64,000 nt of DNA from Phycicoccus duodecadis (GCF_002846495.1 NZ_PJNE01000001.1:186001-250000), one strand, 5' to 3'; counted from the stretch's first letter, positions 1 to 9,268 are shown. Notes: a model not told the origin generated them from the sequence alone. Program-made: numbers and translations.

Positions 1-579
1 GAGTACGGCGTCCGCGTCGTCAGCGACGAGATCCACGCCCCGCTGACGCATCCCGGGGCCCGCTTCACCCCGTACCTCACCGTCCCCGGCAGCGAGGACG
101 CCGTCGCCGTCTTCTCGCCGAGCAAGGGCTGGAACCTCGCGGGGCTGAAGTCGGCGGCCGTGCTGGCCGGCGCCGAGGCGCGCCCCGACCTCGCGCGGCT
201 GCACGAGGTGCACACCCACGGCTCGTCGCACCTGGGCGAGATCGCCCACGTCGCCGCGATGCGCGACGGCCGGGAGTGGCAGGCGCGCCTGCTCGACGAG
301 ATCGTCGCGAACCACGACCTGCTCGGGCGCCTGCTGGCCCAGCACCTCCCCGAGGTCGGCTGGGTGCGCCCCGACGCCACGTACCTGGCGTGGCTCGACT
401 GCCGCGCCCTGGGGCTGGGTGACGACCCCGCGGCCGTGTTCCGGCAGCGGGGCCGGGTGGCGCTCGGCTCGGGCCCTCGGTACGACCCGACCTGCGGGCA
501 GGGGTTCGTGCGGCTCAACCTCGCCACGTCGCCGGCCATCCTCGAGGATGCGGTGCGCCGCATGGCGTCGGTGCTCTGA
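1..579 (+). CDS. PatB/MalY-type aminotransferase (C-S beta-lyase), 3' part
   Basis: C-terminal 192 residues of a fold-type I PLP enzyme; the 5' end lies outside the window. Visible signatures are VVSDEIHAPL near the start, the PLP-lysine segment SPSKGWNLAGLK (Lys about residue 42), and a C-terminal GPRYDPTCGQGFVRLNLA stretch containing the substrate-carboxylate Arg. This combination is typical of the MalY/PatB branch, which cleaves cystathionine or cysteine conjugates to pyruvate, ammonia and a thiol. The substrate cannot be told from this fragment. It ends 95 bp before the xdh operon and reads in the same direction. Confidence 0.85.
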   Translation, partial: EYGVRVVSDEIHAPLTHPGARFTPYLTVPGSEDAVAVFSPSKGWNLAGLKSAAVLAGAEARPDLARLHEVHTHGSSHLGEIAHVAAMRDGREWQARLLDEIVANHDLLGRLLAQHLPEVGWVRPDATYLAWLDCRALGLGDDPAAVFRQRGRVALGSGPRYDPTCGQGFVRLNLATSPAILEDAVRRMASVL

Positions 580-677
580 GGCCACCGCCAACCCTCGACA
601 ACCGCGGCGTCCCCTCCTGCGACAGGGCGCATCATGGTCCCGGATCGAGCACGCAGGAGAAGGCGAGGAGCAGGGTG

Positions 678-2168
678 ATGGAGACGGGGACGGCACCCCA
701 GGTGACCGTGAACAGCGAGGTCCTCGATCTCGAGGGCACCGACCCGTGCACCAACGCCCTGGACTGGCTCCGCTCCCGCGGGCTCACCGGGGCCAAGGAG
801 GGCTGCGCCGAGGGTGAGTGCGGCGCCTGCGCCGTGATGGTCGCGCGTCCCGACGGTGTCGGCGGCACGCACTGGGCGGCCGTCAACGCCTGCCTGGCAC
901 CCGCCGGTTCGCTGGCCGGGCGGGAGGTCGTCACCGCCGAGGGGCTGGGCGCTCCCGACCGCCTGCACCCCGTGCAGGCCGAGATGGCGGTGCGCGGGGG
1001 CTCGCAGTGCGGGTACTGCACGCCCGGGTTCGTCTGCTCGATGGCGGCCGAGTACTACCGCGCCGACCGCAGGGCCACCGCCGCCGGCCCGGGCACCGGC
1101 GCGGGCGACGCCGCCGCCCGGCCGCACGCGCACGAGGCGCCCGGGCCGAACGGCTTCGACCTGGTCGCGATCTCGGGCAACCTCTGCCGCTGCACGGGCT
1201 ACCGCCCCATCCGCGACGCCGCCTTCGCCCTCGGGTTCCCGGCCGAGGACGACCCGCTCGCCACCCCGGCCGAGGACCGCCCCTCCACTCCGGCGCGAGC
1301 GCGGGTCGACGGCCCGGCCGGTTCCTACGTCCGCCCCGCCGACCTCGCCGAGGCGCTGCAGCTGGTCGGCCAGCACCCCGACGCCGTGCTCGTCGCGGGC
1401 TCGACCGACTGGGGCGTCGACGTCAACCTGCGCGGTTCCCGTGCCCCGTTCGTCATCGGCATCGACCGCCTCCCGGAGCTGCGGGCGCTGGAGCGCACCC
1501 CTGACCACCTCGAGATCGGTGCCGCCCTCACCCTCGCCGAACTCGAGCGGGGCCTCGCGGGCAGCGTCCCACTGCTCTCGGCGGTCTTCCCGCAGTTCGC
1601 CTCCCCCCTGGTCCGCAACACGGCCACCGTGGGCGGCAACCTGGCCACCGGGTCACCCATCGGCGACCTGGCTCCCGCCCTGCTCGCTCTCGAGGCCTCC
1701 GTCGTCCTCGAAGGCCCGGCCGGCTCCCGCGTGGTGCCACTGGACGCGTACTTCACCGGGTACCGGCGCAGCGTGCGGCGGCCCGACGAGCTCATCCGCT
1801 CGCTGCGGGTCCCCCTGCCGCTCGGTCGGGTCAGCGCGTTCCACAAGGTCGCCAAGCGGCGCTTCGACGACATCTCGAGCGTTGCGGTCGGCATCTCCCT
1901 GCACGTCGAGGACGGTGTCGTCGCGCGCGCCCGGATCGGGGTGGGAGGCGTCGCGGCGACCCCCCTGCGGGCGACCGCGACCGAGGCGGCGCTGCAGGGG
2001 CGGCCGTGGACCGAGCGGACCGTCCGGGCGGCGGCCGCGGTGCTGCGCGAGGAGGGGACCCCCATCGACGACCACCGGGCCAGTGCCGCGTACCGCCGGG
2101 CGATGCTCGCCGCGTCCCTCGTGCGCCTGTGGGCCGAGGGCGAGACGGCGGAGACGGTGCACGCATGA
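678..2168 (+). CDS. xdhA: Xanthine dehydrogenase small subunit (2Fe-2S + FAD)
   Basis: 496 aa. The N-terminal plant-type 2Fe-2S domain has Cys43, Cys48, Cys51 and Cys72; the second 2Fe-2S domain has Cys111, Cys114, Cys170 and Cys172. An unusually long Ala/Gly/Pro-rich linker (about 129-158) separates the two Cys pairs of the second domain. The FAD-binding domain follows with VAGSTDWGVDVN and NTATVGGNLATGSPIGDLAP, then the CO-dehydrogenase flavoprotein C-terminal domain. It passes electrons from the molybdenum site to NAD+. ATG 678 is chosen because GAGGAG (665-670) lies 7 nt upstream; GTG 675 is the alternative. Its stop overlaps the xdhB start (ATGA). Confidence 0.95.
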   Translation: METGTAPQVTVNSEVLDLEGTDPCTNALDWLRSRGLTGAKEGCAEGECGACAVMVARPDGVGGTHWAAVNACLAPAGSLAGREVVTAEGLGAPDRLHPVQAEMAVRGGSQCGYCTPGFVCSMAAEYYRADRRATAAGPGTGAGDAAARPHAHEAPGPNGFDLVAISGNLCRCTGYRPIRDAAFALGFPAEDDPLATPAEDRPSTPARARVDGPAGSYVRPADLAEALQLVGQHPDAVLVAGSTDWGVDVNLRGSRAPFVIGIDRLPELRALERTPDHLEIGAALTLAELERGLAGSVPLLSAVFPQFASPLVRNTATVGGNLATGSPIGDLAPALLALEASVVLEGPAGSRVVPLDAYFTGYRRSVRRPDELIRSLRVPLPLGRVSAFHKVAKRRFDDISSVAVGISLHVEDGVVARARIGVGGVAATPLRATATEAALQGRPWTERTVRAAAAVLREEGTPIDDHRASAAYRRAMLAASLVRLWAEGETAETVHA

Positions 2169-4639
2169 GCGGCGTCCCCACCCCCTCCGACGACCGCGTG
2201 GTCGGGCGGCCCCTCCCCCACGAGTCCGCGGCCCTGCACGTCACCGGCACGGCCCTCTACACCGACGACCTCGTGGCCCGGATGCCCGGGGCGCTGCACG
2301 CCCATCCCGTGCAGGCCCCGCACGCCCACGCCCTGGTGCGCCACCTCGACGTCACGCCGGCGCTCGCGGTGCCCGGCGTGGTGCGGGTGCTGACCGGCGG
2401 CGACGTCCCGGGGGTCGGCGACGCCGGGGTCAAGGGCGACGAGCCGCTGTTCCCCGCCGAGGTGATGTTCCACGGCCAGGCGGTCTGCTGGGTGCTCGGC
2501 GAGACGCTCGAGGCGGCCCGGCTCGGGGCGCTGGCCGTCGAGGTCGCCTACGAGCCGCTCCCGGCCGTGGTGACGGTGCGCGAGGCGATCGAGGCGCAGA
2601 GCTACCAGGGCGGGATGCCGCGGCTCGAGCGGGGCGACGTCGAGTCGGCCTTCGCCGGCGCCGCGCACGTCTACAGCGGTGTCACGGAGTCCGCCGGGCA
2701 GGAGCACTTCTACCTCGAGACGCACTGCGCGCTCGCCCACGTCGACGAGAACGGGCAGGTCGTGGTGCAGAGCAGCACCCAGCACCCGAGCGAGACCCAG
2801 GAGATCGTGGCCCACGTCCTCGGCGTGCCCAGTCACGCGGTCACCGTGCAGTGCCTGCGGATGGGCGGCGGGTTCGGCGGCAAGGAGATGCAGCCGCACG
2901 GGCTGGCGGCCGTGGCCGCCCTGGGGGCGACCCTCACCGGGCGCCCGGTGCGGCTGCGGCTGAGCCGGGCCCAGGACATGTCGATGACCGGCAAGCGGCA
3001 CGCCTTCCACACCCGCTGGCGGGTGGCGTTCGACGGCGACGGCCACCTGCTGGCGCTCGACGCGACGCTCACCTCCGACGGCGGCTGGAGCCTGGACCTG
3101 TCCGAGCCGGTGATGACCCGCGCCCTGTGCCACGTCGACAACGCCTACTGGATCCCGGCCGTGCGGGTGAACGGGCGGGTCGCGCGCACCCACAAGACCT
3201 CGCAGACCGCCTTCCGCGGGTTCGGCGGCCCCCAGGGGATGCTCGTCATCGAGGACGTCCTCGGTCGCTGCGCGCCGCGCCTGGGGCTCGACCCCGCCGA
3301 GCTGCGCCGCCGCAACTTCTACCGCGAAGGCCAGTCCACCCCCTACGGGCAGGTCGTGCGCCACCCGGACCGGGCGGTGACGTGCTGGGAGCAGGTGCTC
3401 GAGACCGGCGAGGTCGCCCGCCGGCTCGAGGAGGTCGCGCAGTTCAACGCGACCCACGAGCACACCAAGCGCGCCATCGCGACGACCCCCGTGAAGTTCG
3501 GCATCGCCTTCAACTTCACCGCGTTCAACCAGGGCGGTGCCCTGGTGCACGTCTACAAGGACGGCTCGGTCCTGGTCAACCACGGGGGCACAGAGATGGG
3601 CCAGGGGCTGCACACCAAGATGCTCCAGGTGGCCGCCACGGCCCTCGGGGTGCCGCTCGACGTCGTGCGGCTCGCACCGACCCGCACCGACAAGGTGCCC
3701 AACACCTCGGCGACGGCGGCCAGCTCGGGCGCCGACCTCAACGGGGGCGCCGTCCTGAACGCGTGCACCCAGATCCTCGACCGGCTGCGGCCGGTCGCCG
3801 CGGGCCTGCTCGGCTGCGCCGCCGGGGACGTCGTGGTGCACGACGGCCGGGTCCGTGCCGATGGTGGTGCCGACGATGGCGCCGAGGACGCCTCGCTGAC
3901 CTGGGCGGAGCTCGTCTCCGCCGCCTACGTGCAGCGGGTGCAGCTGTTCGCCGCCGGGTTCCACCGCACGGAGGGCCTGCACTGGGACTCGAGCACGATG
4001 CAGGGCTCGCCGTTCAAGTACTTCTCCTACGGCGCGGCCGCCGCCGAGGTCGAGGTCGACGGCTTCACCGGGGCCCACCGGGTGCTGCGCGTCGACATCG
4101 TCCACGACGTCGGCGACTCGCTCTCGCCGCTGGTCGACATCGGCCAGGTGGAAGGAGCGTTCGTGCAGGGCGCCGGCTGGCTCACCCTGGAGGACCTGCG
4201 GTGGGACGAGACCGACGGGCCGCAGCGGGGGCGTCTGACGACGGGGTCCGCCAGCACCTACAAGCTGCCCAGCCTCTCCGAGCTCCCGGACGACTTCCGG
4301 GTGGCCCTGCTCCAGCGGGCCCACGAGGACGGCGCGGTCTACGGGTCGAAGGCGGTCGGCGAGCCACCGCTCATGCTCGCGTTCTCGGTCCGCGAGGCCC
4401 TGCGGCAGGCCGCTGCCGCGTTCGGGCCGGAGGGCGTGGCGGTCGACCTGGCCTGCCCCGCCACCCCTGAGGCGGTCTACTGGGCGGTCGAGCAGGCGCG
4501 CGGCGGGAGCGTCCCTCCGGGCCTCGAGGCGGTCGTCGAGGGTGCGCCCGGGGTCGTGCCCGACCAGCCGGGCCCCGCCGCGCCGCCGATCGAGCCGGCC
4601 TCCGAGGAGCTCGTCCCCAGGCCCGGACCGGGGGCCTGA
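2165..4639 (+). CDS. xdhB: Xanthine dehydrogenase molybdopterin-binding subunit
   Basis: 824 aa catalytic subunit that hydroxylates hypoxanthine and xanthine to urate. Molybdopterin-binding motifs are visible in order: GGGFGGKE, FRGFGGPQGM, GGTEMGQGLHTK, and AVGEPPL near the C terminus with the region of the catalytic Glu. ATG 2165 overlaps the xdhA stop by 4 bp (ATGA), so translation is coupled. Length is slightly above the roughly 780 aa usual for bacterial XdhB because of a Pro-rich C-terminal tail. Other xanthine-oxidase-family hydroxylases share the fold; the linked xdhA and xdhC support xanthine dehydrogenase. Confidence 0.95.
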   Translation: MSGVPTPSDDRVVGRPLPHESAALHVTGTALYTDDLVARMPGALHAHPVQAPHAHALVRHLDVTPALAVPGVVRVLTGGDVPGVGDAGVKGDEPLFPAEVMFHGQAVCWVLGETLEAARLGALAVEVAYEPLPAVVTVREAIEAQSYQGGMPRLERGDVESAFAGAAHVYSGVTESAGQEHFYLETHCALAHVDENGQVVVQSSTQHPSETQEIVAHVLGVPSHAVTVQCLRMGGGFGGKEMQPHGLAAVAALGATLTGRPVRLRLSRAQDMSMTGKRHAFHTRWRVAFDGDGHLLALDATLTSDGGWSLDLSEPVMTRALCHVDNAYWIPAVRVNGRVARTHKTSQTAFRGFGGPQGMLVIEDVLGRCAPRLGLDPAELRRRNFYREGQSTPYGQVVRHPDRAVTCWEQVLETGEVARRLEEVAQFNATHEHTKRAIATTPVKFGIAFNFTAFNQGGALVHVYKDGSVLVNHGGTEMGQGLHTKMLQVAATALGVPLDVVRLAPTRTDKVPNTSATAASSGADLNGGAVLNACTQILDRLRPVAAGLLGCAAGDVVVHDGRVRADGGADDGAEDASLTWAELVSAAYVQRVQLFAAGFHRTEGLHWDSSTMQGSPFKYFSYGAAAAEVEVDGFTGAHRVLRVDIVHDVGDSLSPLVDIGQVEGAFVQGAGWLTLEDLRWDETDGPQRGRLTTGSASTYKLPSLSELPDDFRVALLQRAHEDGAVYGSKAVGEPPLMLAFSVREALRQAAAAFGPEGVAVDLACPATPEAVYWAVEQARGGSVPPGLEAVVEGAPGVVPDQPGPAAPPIEPASEELVPRPGPGA

Positions 4640-4640
4640 G

Positions 4641-5474
4641 GTGCACTGGCTCACCGCTACCCAGGAGCTCCGTGACCGGCGGGCGCCGGGCGTGCTGGTC
4701 ACCCTCGTCTCGGTGCGCGGCCACGCCCCCCGCGACGCCGGCGCGAAGATGGTCGTGTCGGCCGAGGCCACGTGGGGCACCATCGGGGGCGGCAACCTCG
4801 AGCAGACGGCGATCGAGACGGCGCGGCGTCTCCTCGACCAGGGCGCCACGGCACCGCAACAGCTCGCCGTCACCCTGAGCGACAAGGCACGCACCGAGCA
4901 CGGGCGGCAGTGCTGCGGCGGCGAGGTCGGCATCCTCCTCGAGCCCTTGACCGTCGTGCCGAGCGTCGCCGTGTTCGGTGCCGGGCACGTCGGGCAGGAG
5001 CTCGCCCGCATCCTGAGCCGCCACGACCTCGACCTGCACCTGGTCGACTCCCGCGAGGAGCAGCTCGCTCCGGGGCGGATGCCGTGGCTCACCGACGCCG
5101 TCGCGCGCGTGCACGTGCACCACTCACCGCTGCCGGAGATGGTGCTCGACCAGCTGCCGGCGGGGACCCACGTGCTCGTCATGACCCACGACCACGCCGA
5201 GGACCACGCCCTGTGCGACGCCGCGCTGCGCTGCTCGCACCTCGCGACGATCGGCCTCATCGGGTCGTCGGCCAAGTGGAGCCGCTTCGAGCGTGGGCTG
5301 CTCGCCGACGGGCACCGACCCGAGGCCGTGGCCAGGATCCGGACGCCGATCGGCCTGCCCGACCTCGCGGGCAAGGAGCCGGCGACCATCGCCGTGGCCG
5401 TCGCGGCCGACCTGCTGCGGGTGCTGTCCGTCGCCGGGGCGGTCAGCCCCGCGGAGGCGCCCACCGGTCGTTGA
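4641..5474 (+). CDS. xdhC: Xanthine dehydrogenase accessory protein XdhC
   Basis: 277 aa. XdhC proteins bind the molybdenum cofactor, promote its sulfuration and hand it to XdhB. The N-terminal half contains TWGTIGGGNLEQ and the Cys-rich QCCGGEVGILLEPL (Cys pair about residues 91-92). The C-terminal Rossmann domain shows VFGAGHVGQELARIL and MTHDHAEDHALC. GTG 4641 begins one base after the xdhB stop, so it is the third gene of the operon. Its last 32 bp overlap the end of the convergent glycosyltransferase gene. Confidence 0.93.
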   Translation: MHWLTATQELRDRRAPGVLVTLVSVRGHAPRDAGAKMVVSAEATWGTIGGGNLEQTAIETARRLLDQGATAPQQLAVTLSDKARTEHGRQCCGGEVGILLEPLTVVPSVAVFGAGHVGQELARILSRHDLDLHLVDSREEQLAPGRMPWLTDAVARVHVHHSPLPEMVLDQLPAGTHVLVMTHDHAEDHALCDAALRCSHLATIGLIGSSAKWSRFERGLLADGHRPEAVARIRTPIGLPDLAGKEPATIAVAVAADLLRVLSVAGAVSPAEAPTGR

Positions 5475-6759
5475 GCGCGGCGCGGGCCCGGTGGGGACCC
5501 GGCACCTCGCGCAGGGAGCCGCCCAGGGCGGCGGCGGCCGACGCCGCACCCCCTGCGCGAAGGAGGGACTCGACGGCGGCGCGGACCTGCTCCGCGGTCG
5601 TCGCGTTGGGGTCGAGACAGGTCCCCACCCCGCTGCGCTCGACCGCGGCCGCCCCGGCGAACTGGTCGGTCGAGAGCGGGAGCACGAGCAGCGGGACGCC
5701 CGCCGTGAGCGCCTCGGTGACGCTGTTGTTGCCGCCGTGCGTCACCGCGACCGCGCTGTCGCGTAGCAGGCGCACCTGCGGGAGGAACTCGCGCACCAGC
5801 CAGCCGGCCGGCAGCTCGCCCAGAGCGGTGCGTGGCGCCGAGCCGGTCGCCAGCGCCACCCGCACGTCGAGGGGCCGCAGCGCGGCGGCGACGACCGCGA
5901 GCACGTCGGCCCGGGCCGAGAGGAAGCTGCCGAGGCTGACGTAGACCACCGGCCGCTCGTCGCGGCCCAGCCACGCCTCGACCTCCGCGTCCGGCGCCTC
6001 CTCCCGCGGGGCCGACCCCAGGAACGTGTGCTCCGGCAGCAGCGCGGTGCGCTCCGGCTCGTGGAGCGCGCCCGGGTAGTTGAGCAGCAGCAGGTCGCCG
6101 GTCTCGGCGAACGCGTCGGTGCTCGGGGGCGCACTCGGGTCGAGCTCGGCGAGGGCGGCGTTCCACTGCGCGGTGAACCGGTCGCGGACCTCGACGCAGA
6201 GCCCGTGCAGCGCCGCGAGGGCGCCGCGGTCCGGGGCGAGGCACGACGGCCAGGCGGGCGGGTAGCCGTAGACCTCGTCCCCCACCGTCAGGGCCGAGGG
6301 ATGCCCGAGGACGACGTCCGCGTGCGGGACCCCTCCGCTGACGAGCCCGAGCCGCGCGCCGAACGCCAGGTGGTCGACGAGGACCGCGTCGGGGCGCACC
6401 GCGCCGACGATCTCGTGCACCCGCCGGGCGACACCGACCGCGTTCCACAGCAGGTCGTCCCCACGGGCGCGGGCCTGGAAGGCCAGGGCGGCCACCGCAC
6501 CCTGCCGCGTGGCGTCGAAGAACCCCCGCAGGGTGTCGTCCTCGCCGGGCGGCTGCTCCTCGGCGCGGATGACGCCGGGGTTGGAGCCGCGACCGAGCTG
6601 GAGCTGCACGCGCTCGTAGCCGAACGCCTGCACCACCCCCTCGGTGGCGGTCCCCGTGGCGACGACGACGCGCTCCCCCACGTCGCGCCAGGCCGTGGCC
6701 AGCGTGGCGAGCGGGTACAGGTGCGAGGCGTAGTCGGGGCTGATGACGAGGAGGGTCAC
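5443..6759 (-). CDS. GT1-family (MGT-type) glycosyltransferase
   Basis: 438 aa GT-B glycosyltransferase of the macrolide/UDP-glycosyltransferase type. The N-terminal acceptor domain starts VISPDYASHLYPLATLA with the active-site-like His near residue 13. The C-terminal donor domain contains VVYVSLGSF and the nucleotide-sugar signature THGGNNSVTEALTAGVPLL followed by PLSTDQFAGA. GTG 6759 overlaps the stop of the upstream HEAT/glycosyltransferase gene (GTGA), so both are co-translated and probably act on one glycoconjugate or natural product. The acceptor is unknown. The 3' end overlaps xdhC by 32 bp on the opposite strand. Confidence 0.85.
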   Translation of the reverse strand: MTLLVISPDYASHLYPLATLATAWRDVGERVVVATGTATEGVVQAFGYERVQLQLGRGSNPGVIRAEEQPPGEDDTLRGFFDATRQGAVAALAFQARARGDDLLWNAVGVARRVHEIVGAVRPDAVLVDHLAFGARLGLVSGGVPHADVVLGHPSALTVGDEVYGYPPAWPSCLAPDRGALAALHGLCVEVRDRFTAQWNAALAELDPSAPPSTDAFAETGDLLLLNYPGALHEPERTALLPEHTFLGSAPREEAPDAEVEAWLGRDERPVVYVSLGSFLSARADVLAVVAAALRPLDVRVALATGSAPRTALGELPAGWLVREFLPQVRLLRDSAVAVTHGGNNSVTEALTAGVPLLVLPLSTDQFAGAAAVERSGVGTCLDPNATTAEQVRAAVESLLRAGGAASAAAALGGSLREVPGPHRARAALNDRWAPPRG

Positions 6760-8978
6760 GGCGTGGCGACCATCCGGCCGGGCCCCCGGTGCGCCGACGC
6801 CACCTCCGTGTAGACCTCGGCCACCGCGGCGGCCATCGTGTGGATGCCGAAACGCTCGCGCACGACGGCCCGCGAGCGGCGACGGCGCAGCCCGGCGCCG
6901 GGGGCCGCGGCGAGGTCGAGGGCCCGCCGCACGGCCCCGGACAGCGCGTCCTGTCGGGTGGTGTCGGTGCGGACCCCGGTGACGCCGTCGTCGACGTAGG
7001 TCGCGGGACCGCCCCCGTCCGGGGTGACGACGACGAGGCCCACGGTCATCGCCTCCAGGATCGCGATGCCGAACTCCTCCTTGAGGCTTGCGCACACGTA
7101 GACACCGCCGGGCCCGGCCGCGGCTGGGGTACCGCGCTGCGCGGCGGCGAGCCAGGCCGTCGCCGTGGCGTTGGGGCGGTGGCCGGCGAGGAGCACGCCG
7201 GCTCCGGCGGACGTGTCGGAGGCCAGCAGGTCGTGGATGCGGTCGAGCTCGGCGCGCTCCTCACGGCTGGGGTCGTCGAGCTCGCCGCCGATGAGCAGCA
7301 GGTTGCAGCGGTCACGCAGCGCCGGGTCGGCCAGCCAGGAGCCGACCAGGGTCGCCATCCCCTTGACGGGGGCCAGCCGGCCCACCGACACCGCCAGCGG
7401 CAGCGACCGGCGCTCCGGGGGGAGCCGGTCGAGCAGCGCGTCGAGCTCACCGAGCGCGGCGCCCGTGGCCGGGCTGCGCGGTGCGTCACCCCACACCTCG
7501 CGCGCGACCTGGTCGAGGGCCCCGACGTCGATCCCCTCCCCCACGACCAGGACGCGCTCCGGGTGGGCCGACAGGTCGACGCCGACGAGGCGCGCGATGC
7601 TGCCCTCGAGGTCCGGCCGGGGGAAGAGCACCAGGTGCTCGGCCTGCTCCGCGAGGCGGCGCACCAGCCGGTCGCGGAACCACAGGTGCTCCACGACGTC
7701 GGCCGCGCCGAACCCGGCCCGGGTCAGCGAGCCGTCCGCCTCCCGGGCCGCGACGAGCGCCTGCGGGTCGGGTGCCATGGTGAGGACGACGGGGATGCCG
7801 AGCTCGGTGGCGACCTCCGCAGCGACCATCGAGCCGACGTCGGCCATCCGCAGGTGCACGACGTCGACCGAGCCCGCCGCGCGCAGGATGCGGCGGAGGC
7901 CGCGGCGCGCCTCGACCCACCGGGACCAGGCCGCCGCCAGGCCGGTGGACGCCTCACGGAAGGGCACCTGCACGTAGTGGTGGCCCGGCCCACGGAGGTC
8001 GTCCGGGTGCCCGTCGGGCTCGGTCGGGTCGGGCGCCGCCGGCGTGGAGAGGTCGCCCCAGCCCCCCGAGACGGTGATGACCCGGCCCACCCGCGACTCC
8101 TGCCGCAGCAGGGCGTCGCCGAGCTGCACGAGCAGCGTGGCGATGCCGCCGGTGTCCCCCCGGCCGGAGTGCCGCAGGCTGCCGTCGACGGCACCGTGGA
8201 GGAAGAGCTGCACCACGGTGAGGCCGTCGGAACGTCCGGTGGCCCGGGGTCGCCGGTCGGCGGGTGGCTGGGCGTCGGCCCGGGCCCGGTCCGCGACCCT
8301 GGCCAGGGGGCCGCTCGTGGCCGCTACGGCGGCCAGGGCGGCACGGGCAGCGCGCACCGCCGGCGCCTCGGTCGTGCCGTGACCGCTCCGGTCGGCGAGG
8401 AGGTCGCCGAGGGCGGACAGGGCCGCGGCGCGGACGGCCGGCGTCTCGGCGTCGTCCAGGCTCGCTCGGGTCAGGATGGGAAGGCCGCCCGATTTCGGGA
8501 GCAGGCCCACCGTCTCGATGAGGCGGGCGCGCGCTCCGGGGTCGTGCTCCGCGGCCAGCTCGGCGACGAGCCCGTCCAGGACGGTCGACGGGGTGGCGGC
8601 CGCCCAGGTCTCGAGGGTGCGCTGCGCGAGCATCCCGGTGAACCCCCCTGCGGCACAGCGCTGCACCAGTGGCGCCACAGCGTCGCGCGGGGGGGCCACG
8701 CCGGCGAGGGCCTCGACGGCGTGCTCGGCCACGTCGGCTCGGGGGTCGTCCAGCAGTGCGACCAGGCGGGAGGCTGCGGCTGCGCTGCCCTGCGCGCCCA
8801 GGGCGCGCACCGCGGCGACGGCCGTGATCGCGTCGGGGTCGGAGGTGGCGGCCACCAGGAGGTCGACGGCGGCCGCGTCCCCCCGGCGGGCGAGCTCCTC
8901 GAGACGCTGGCCCGCGCGCAGCCCCTCGAGGATGCTCCCGGACGACCTCACCGCCGACAGAGCGGCTCCGACGTGCAT
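6756..8978 (-). CDS. HEAT-repeat / GT4 glycosyltransferase fusion
   Basis: 740 aa. About residues 20-240 are Ala/Leu-rich helical repeats of HEAT type with conserved Asp/Pro turns (for example LLDDPRADVAEHAVEALAG). From about residue 250 comes a GT4 fold: an N-terminal domain with GDTGGIATLLVQLGDALL, like the DTGG loop of sucrose-phosphate synthases, then AVSVGRLAPVKGMATLVG and the donor-site SLKEEFGIAILEAMTVGL. The HEAT part may bind a protein partner (inference). ATG 8978 lies 6 nt below a TAGGGT box, indicating a leaderless mRNA. It is followed without a gap by the GT1 gene. Confidence 0.82.
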   Translation of the reverse strand: MHVGAALSAVRSSGSILEGLRAGQRLEELARRGDAAAVDLLVAATSDPDAITAVAAVRALGAQGSAAAASRLVALLDDPRADVAEHAVEALAGVAPPRDAVAPLVQRCAAGGFTGMLAQRTLETWAAATPSTVLDGLVAELAAEHDPGARARLIETVGLLPKSGGLPILTRASLDDAETPAVRAAALSALGDLLADRSGHGTTEAPAVRAARAALAAVAATSGPLARVADRARADAQPPADRRPRATGRSDGLTVVQLFLHGAVDGSLRHSGRGDTGGIATLLVQLGDALLRQESRVGRVITVSGGWGDLSTPAAPDPTEPDGHPDDLRGPGHHYVQVPFREASTGLAAAWSRWVEARRGLRRILRAAGSVDVVHLRMADVGSMVAAEVATELGIPVVLTMAPDPQALVAAREADGSLTRAGFGAADVVEHLWFRDRLVRRLAEQAEHLVLFPRPDLEGSIARLVGVDLSAHPERVLVVGEGIDVGALDQVAREVWGDAPRSPATGAALGELDALLDRLPPERRSLPLAVSVGRLAPVKGMATLVGSWLADPALRDRCNLLLIGGELDDPSREERAELDRIHDLLASDTSAGAGVLLAGHRPNATATAWLAAAQRGTPAAAGPGGVYVCASLKEEFGIAILEAMTVGLVVVTPDGGGPATYVDDGVTGVRTDTTRQDALSGAVRRALDLAAAPGAGLRRRRSRAVVRERFGIHTMAAAVAEVYTEVASAHRGPGRMVATP

Positions 8979-9180
8979 GTCTCGACCCTAGGCGAGCCGC
9001 CGCCCCGGAGCACGGCCCGAGCGGGCCATCTCGACCATTCTGTCGAACCTTTGTCAGAGGTTCCGCACGGCCCTGCCCCTTCACGCCGTCGGGCTGACAA
9101 AACGCCGCGGGTCCTGCCTGCACCTTCGTCGCAGGCCGCAGCCCGCTCCCGGCATCTCGTCAGGCCCGACACAGGACGAA
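8979..9180. other. Intergenic region left of the element
   Basis: About 200 bp without a convincing gene. It holds the HEAT/GT promoter at its left edge and, at 9086-9099, a 14-bp exact match to the element-side tRNA-Pro end (the sequence also found at 23168-23181). No other structure was recognised before the terminator at 9181. Confidence 0.5.
8985..8990 (-). promoter_or_regulatory. -10 box of leaderless promoter, HEAT/GT gene
   Basis: TAGGGT on the minus strand ends 6 nt before ATG 8978 with no ribosome-binding site between, so transcription should begin at or next to the start codon. Confidence 0.6.
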
Positions 9181-9215
9181 GGGCCGCTGGATCGACTCCG
9201 TCGATCCAGCGGCCC
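9181..9215 (-). terminator. Displaced terminator of tRNA-Pro
   Basis: Perfect 15-bp inverted repeat (9181-9195 with 9201-9215, 5-nt loop) just outside the left attachment repeat. On the minus strand it follows the original tRNA-Pro 3' end and its CCA, so it is best read as the native tRNA terminator, now separated from its gene by the 13.9-kb insertion. Confidence 0.75.
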
Positions 9216-9224
9216 CTCGAGATG

Positions 9225-9268
9225 GTCGGGCTGACAGGATTTGAACCTGCGACCCCTTGACCCCCAGT
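9225..9268 (-). repeat. attL: 44-bp copy of tRNA-Pro 3' half
   Basis: Identical over 44 bp to 23170-23213, from the anticodon loop to the tRNA 3' end. This copy is followed on the minus strand by a complete CCA (9225-9223) and by the tRNA terminator, so it is the original chromosomal 3' end displaced by integration. Confidence 0.92.

Noticed and set aside
856..4470. 1204-codon open frame on the plus strand over xdhA and xdhB
   Set aside because: Out-of-frame shadow of the xdh genes; low-complexity Arg/Pro/Ser product.
1325..6448. Very long open frame on the minus strand across xdhA, xdhB and xdhC
   Set aside because: Arg/Pro/Gly-rich translation without domains; it shadows three well-identified genes, as expected at such high G+C.
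9225..9268. Left att copy as a functional tRNA gene
   Set aside because: Only the 3' half from the anticodon loop onward is present; the 5' half is at 23214-23244.
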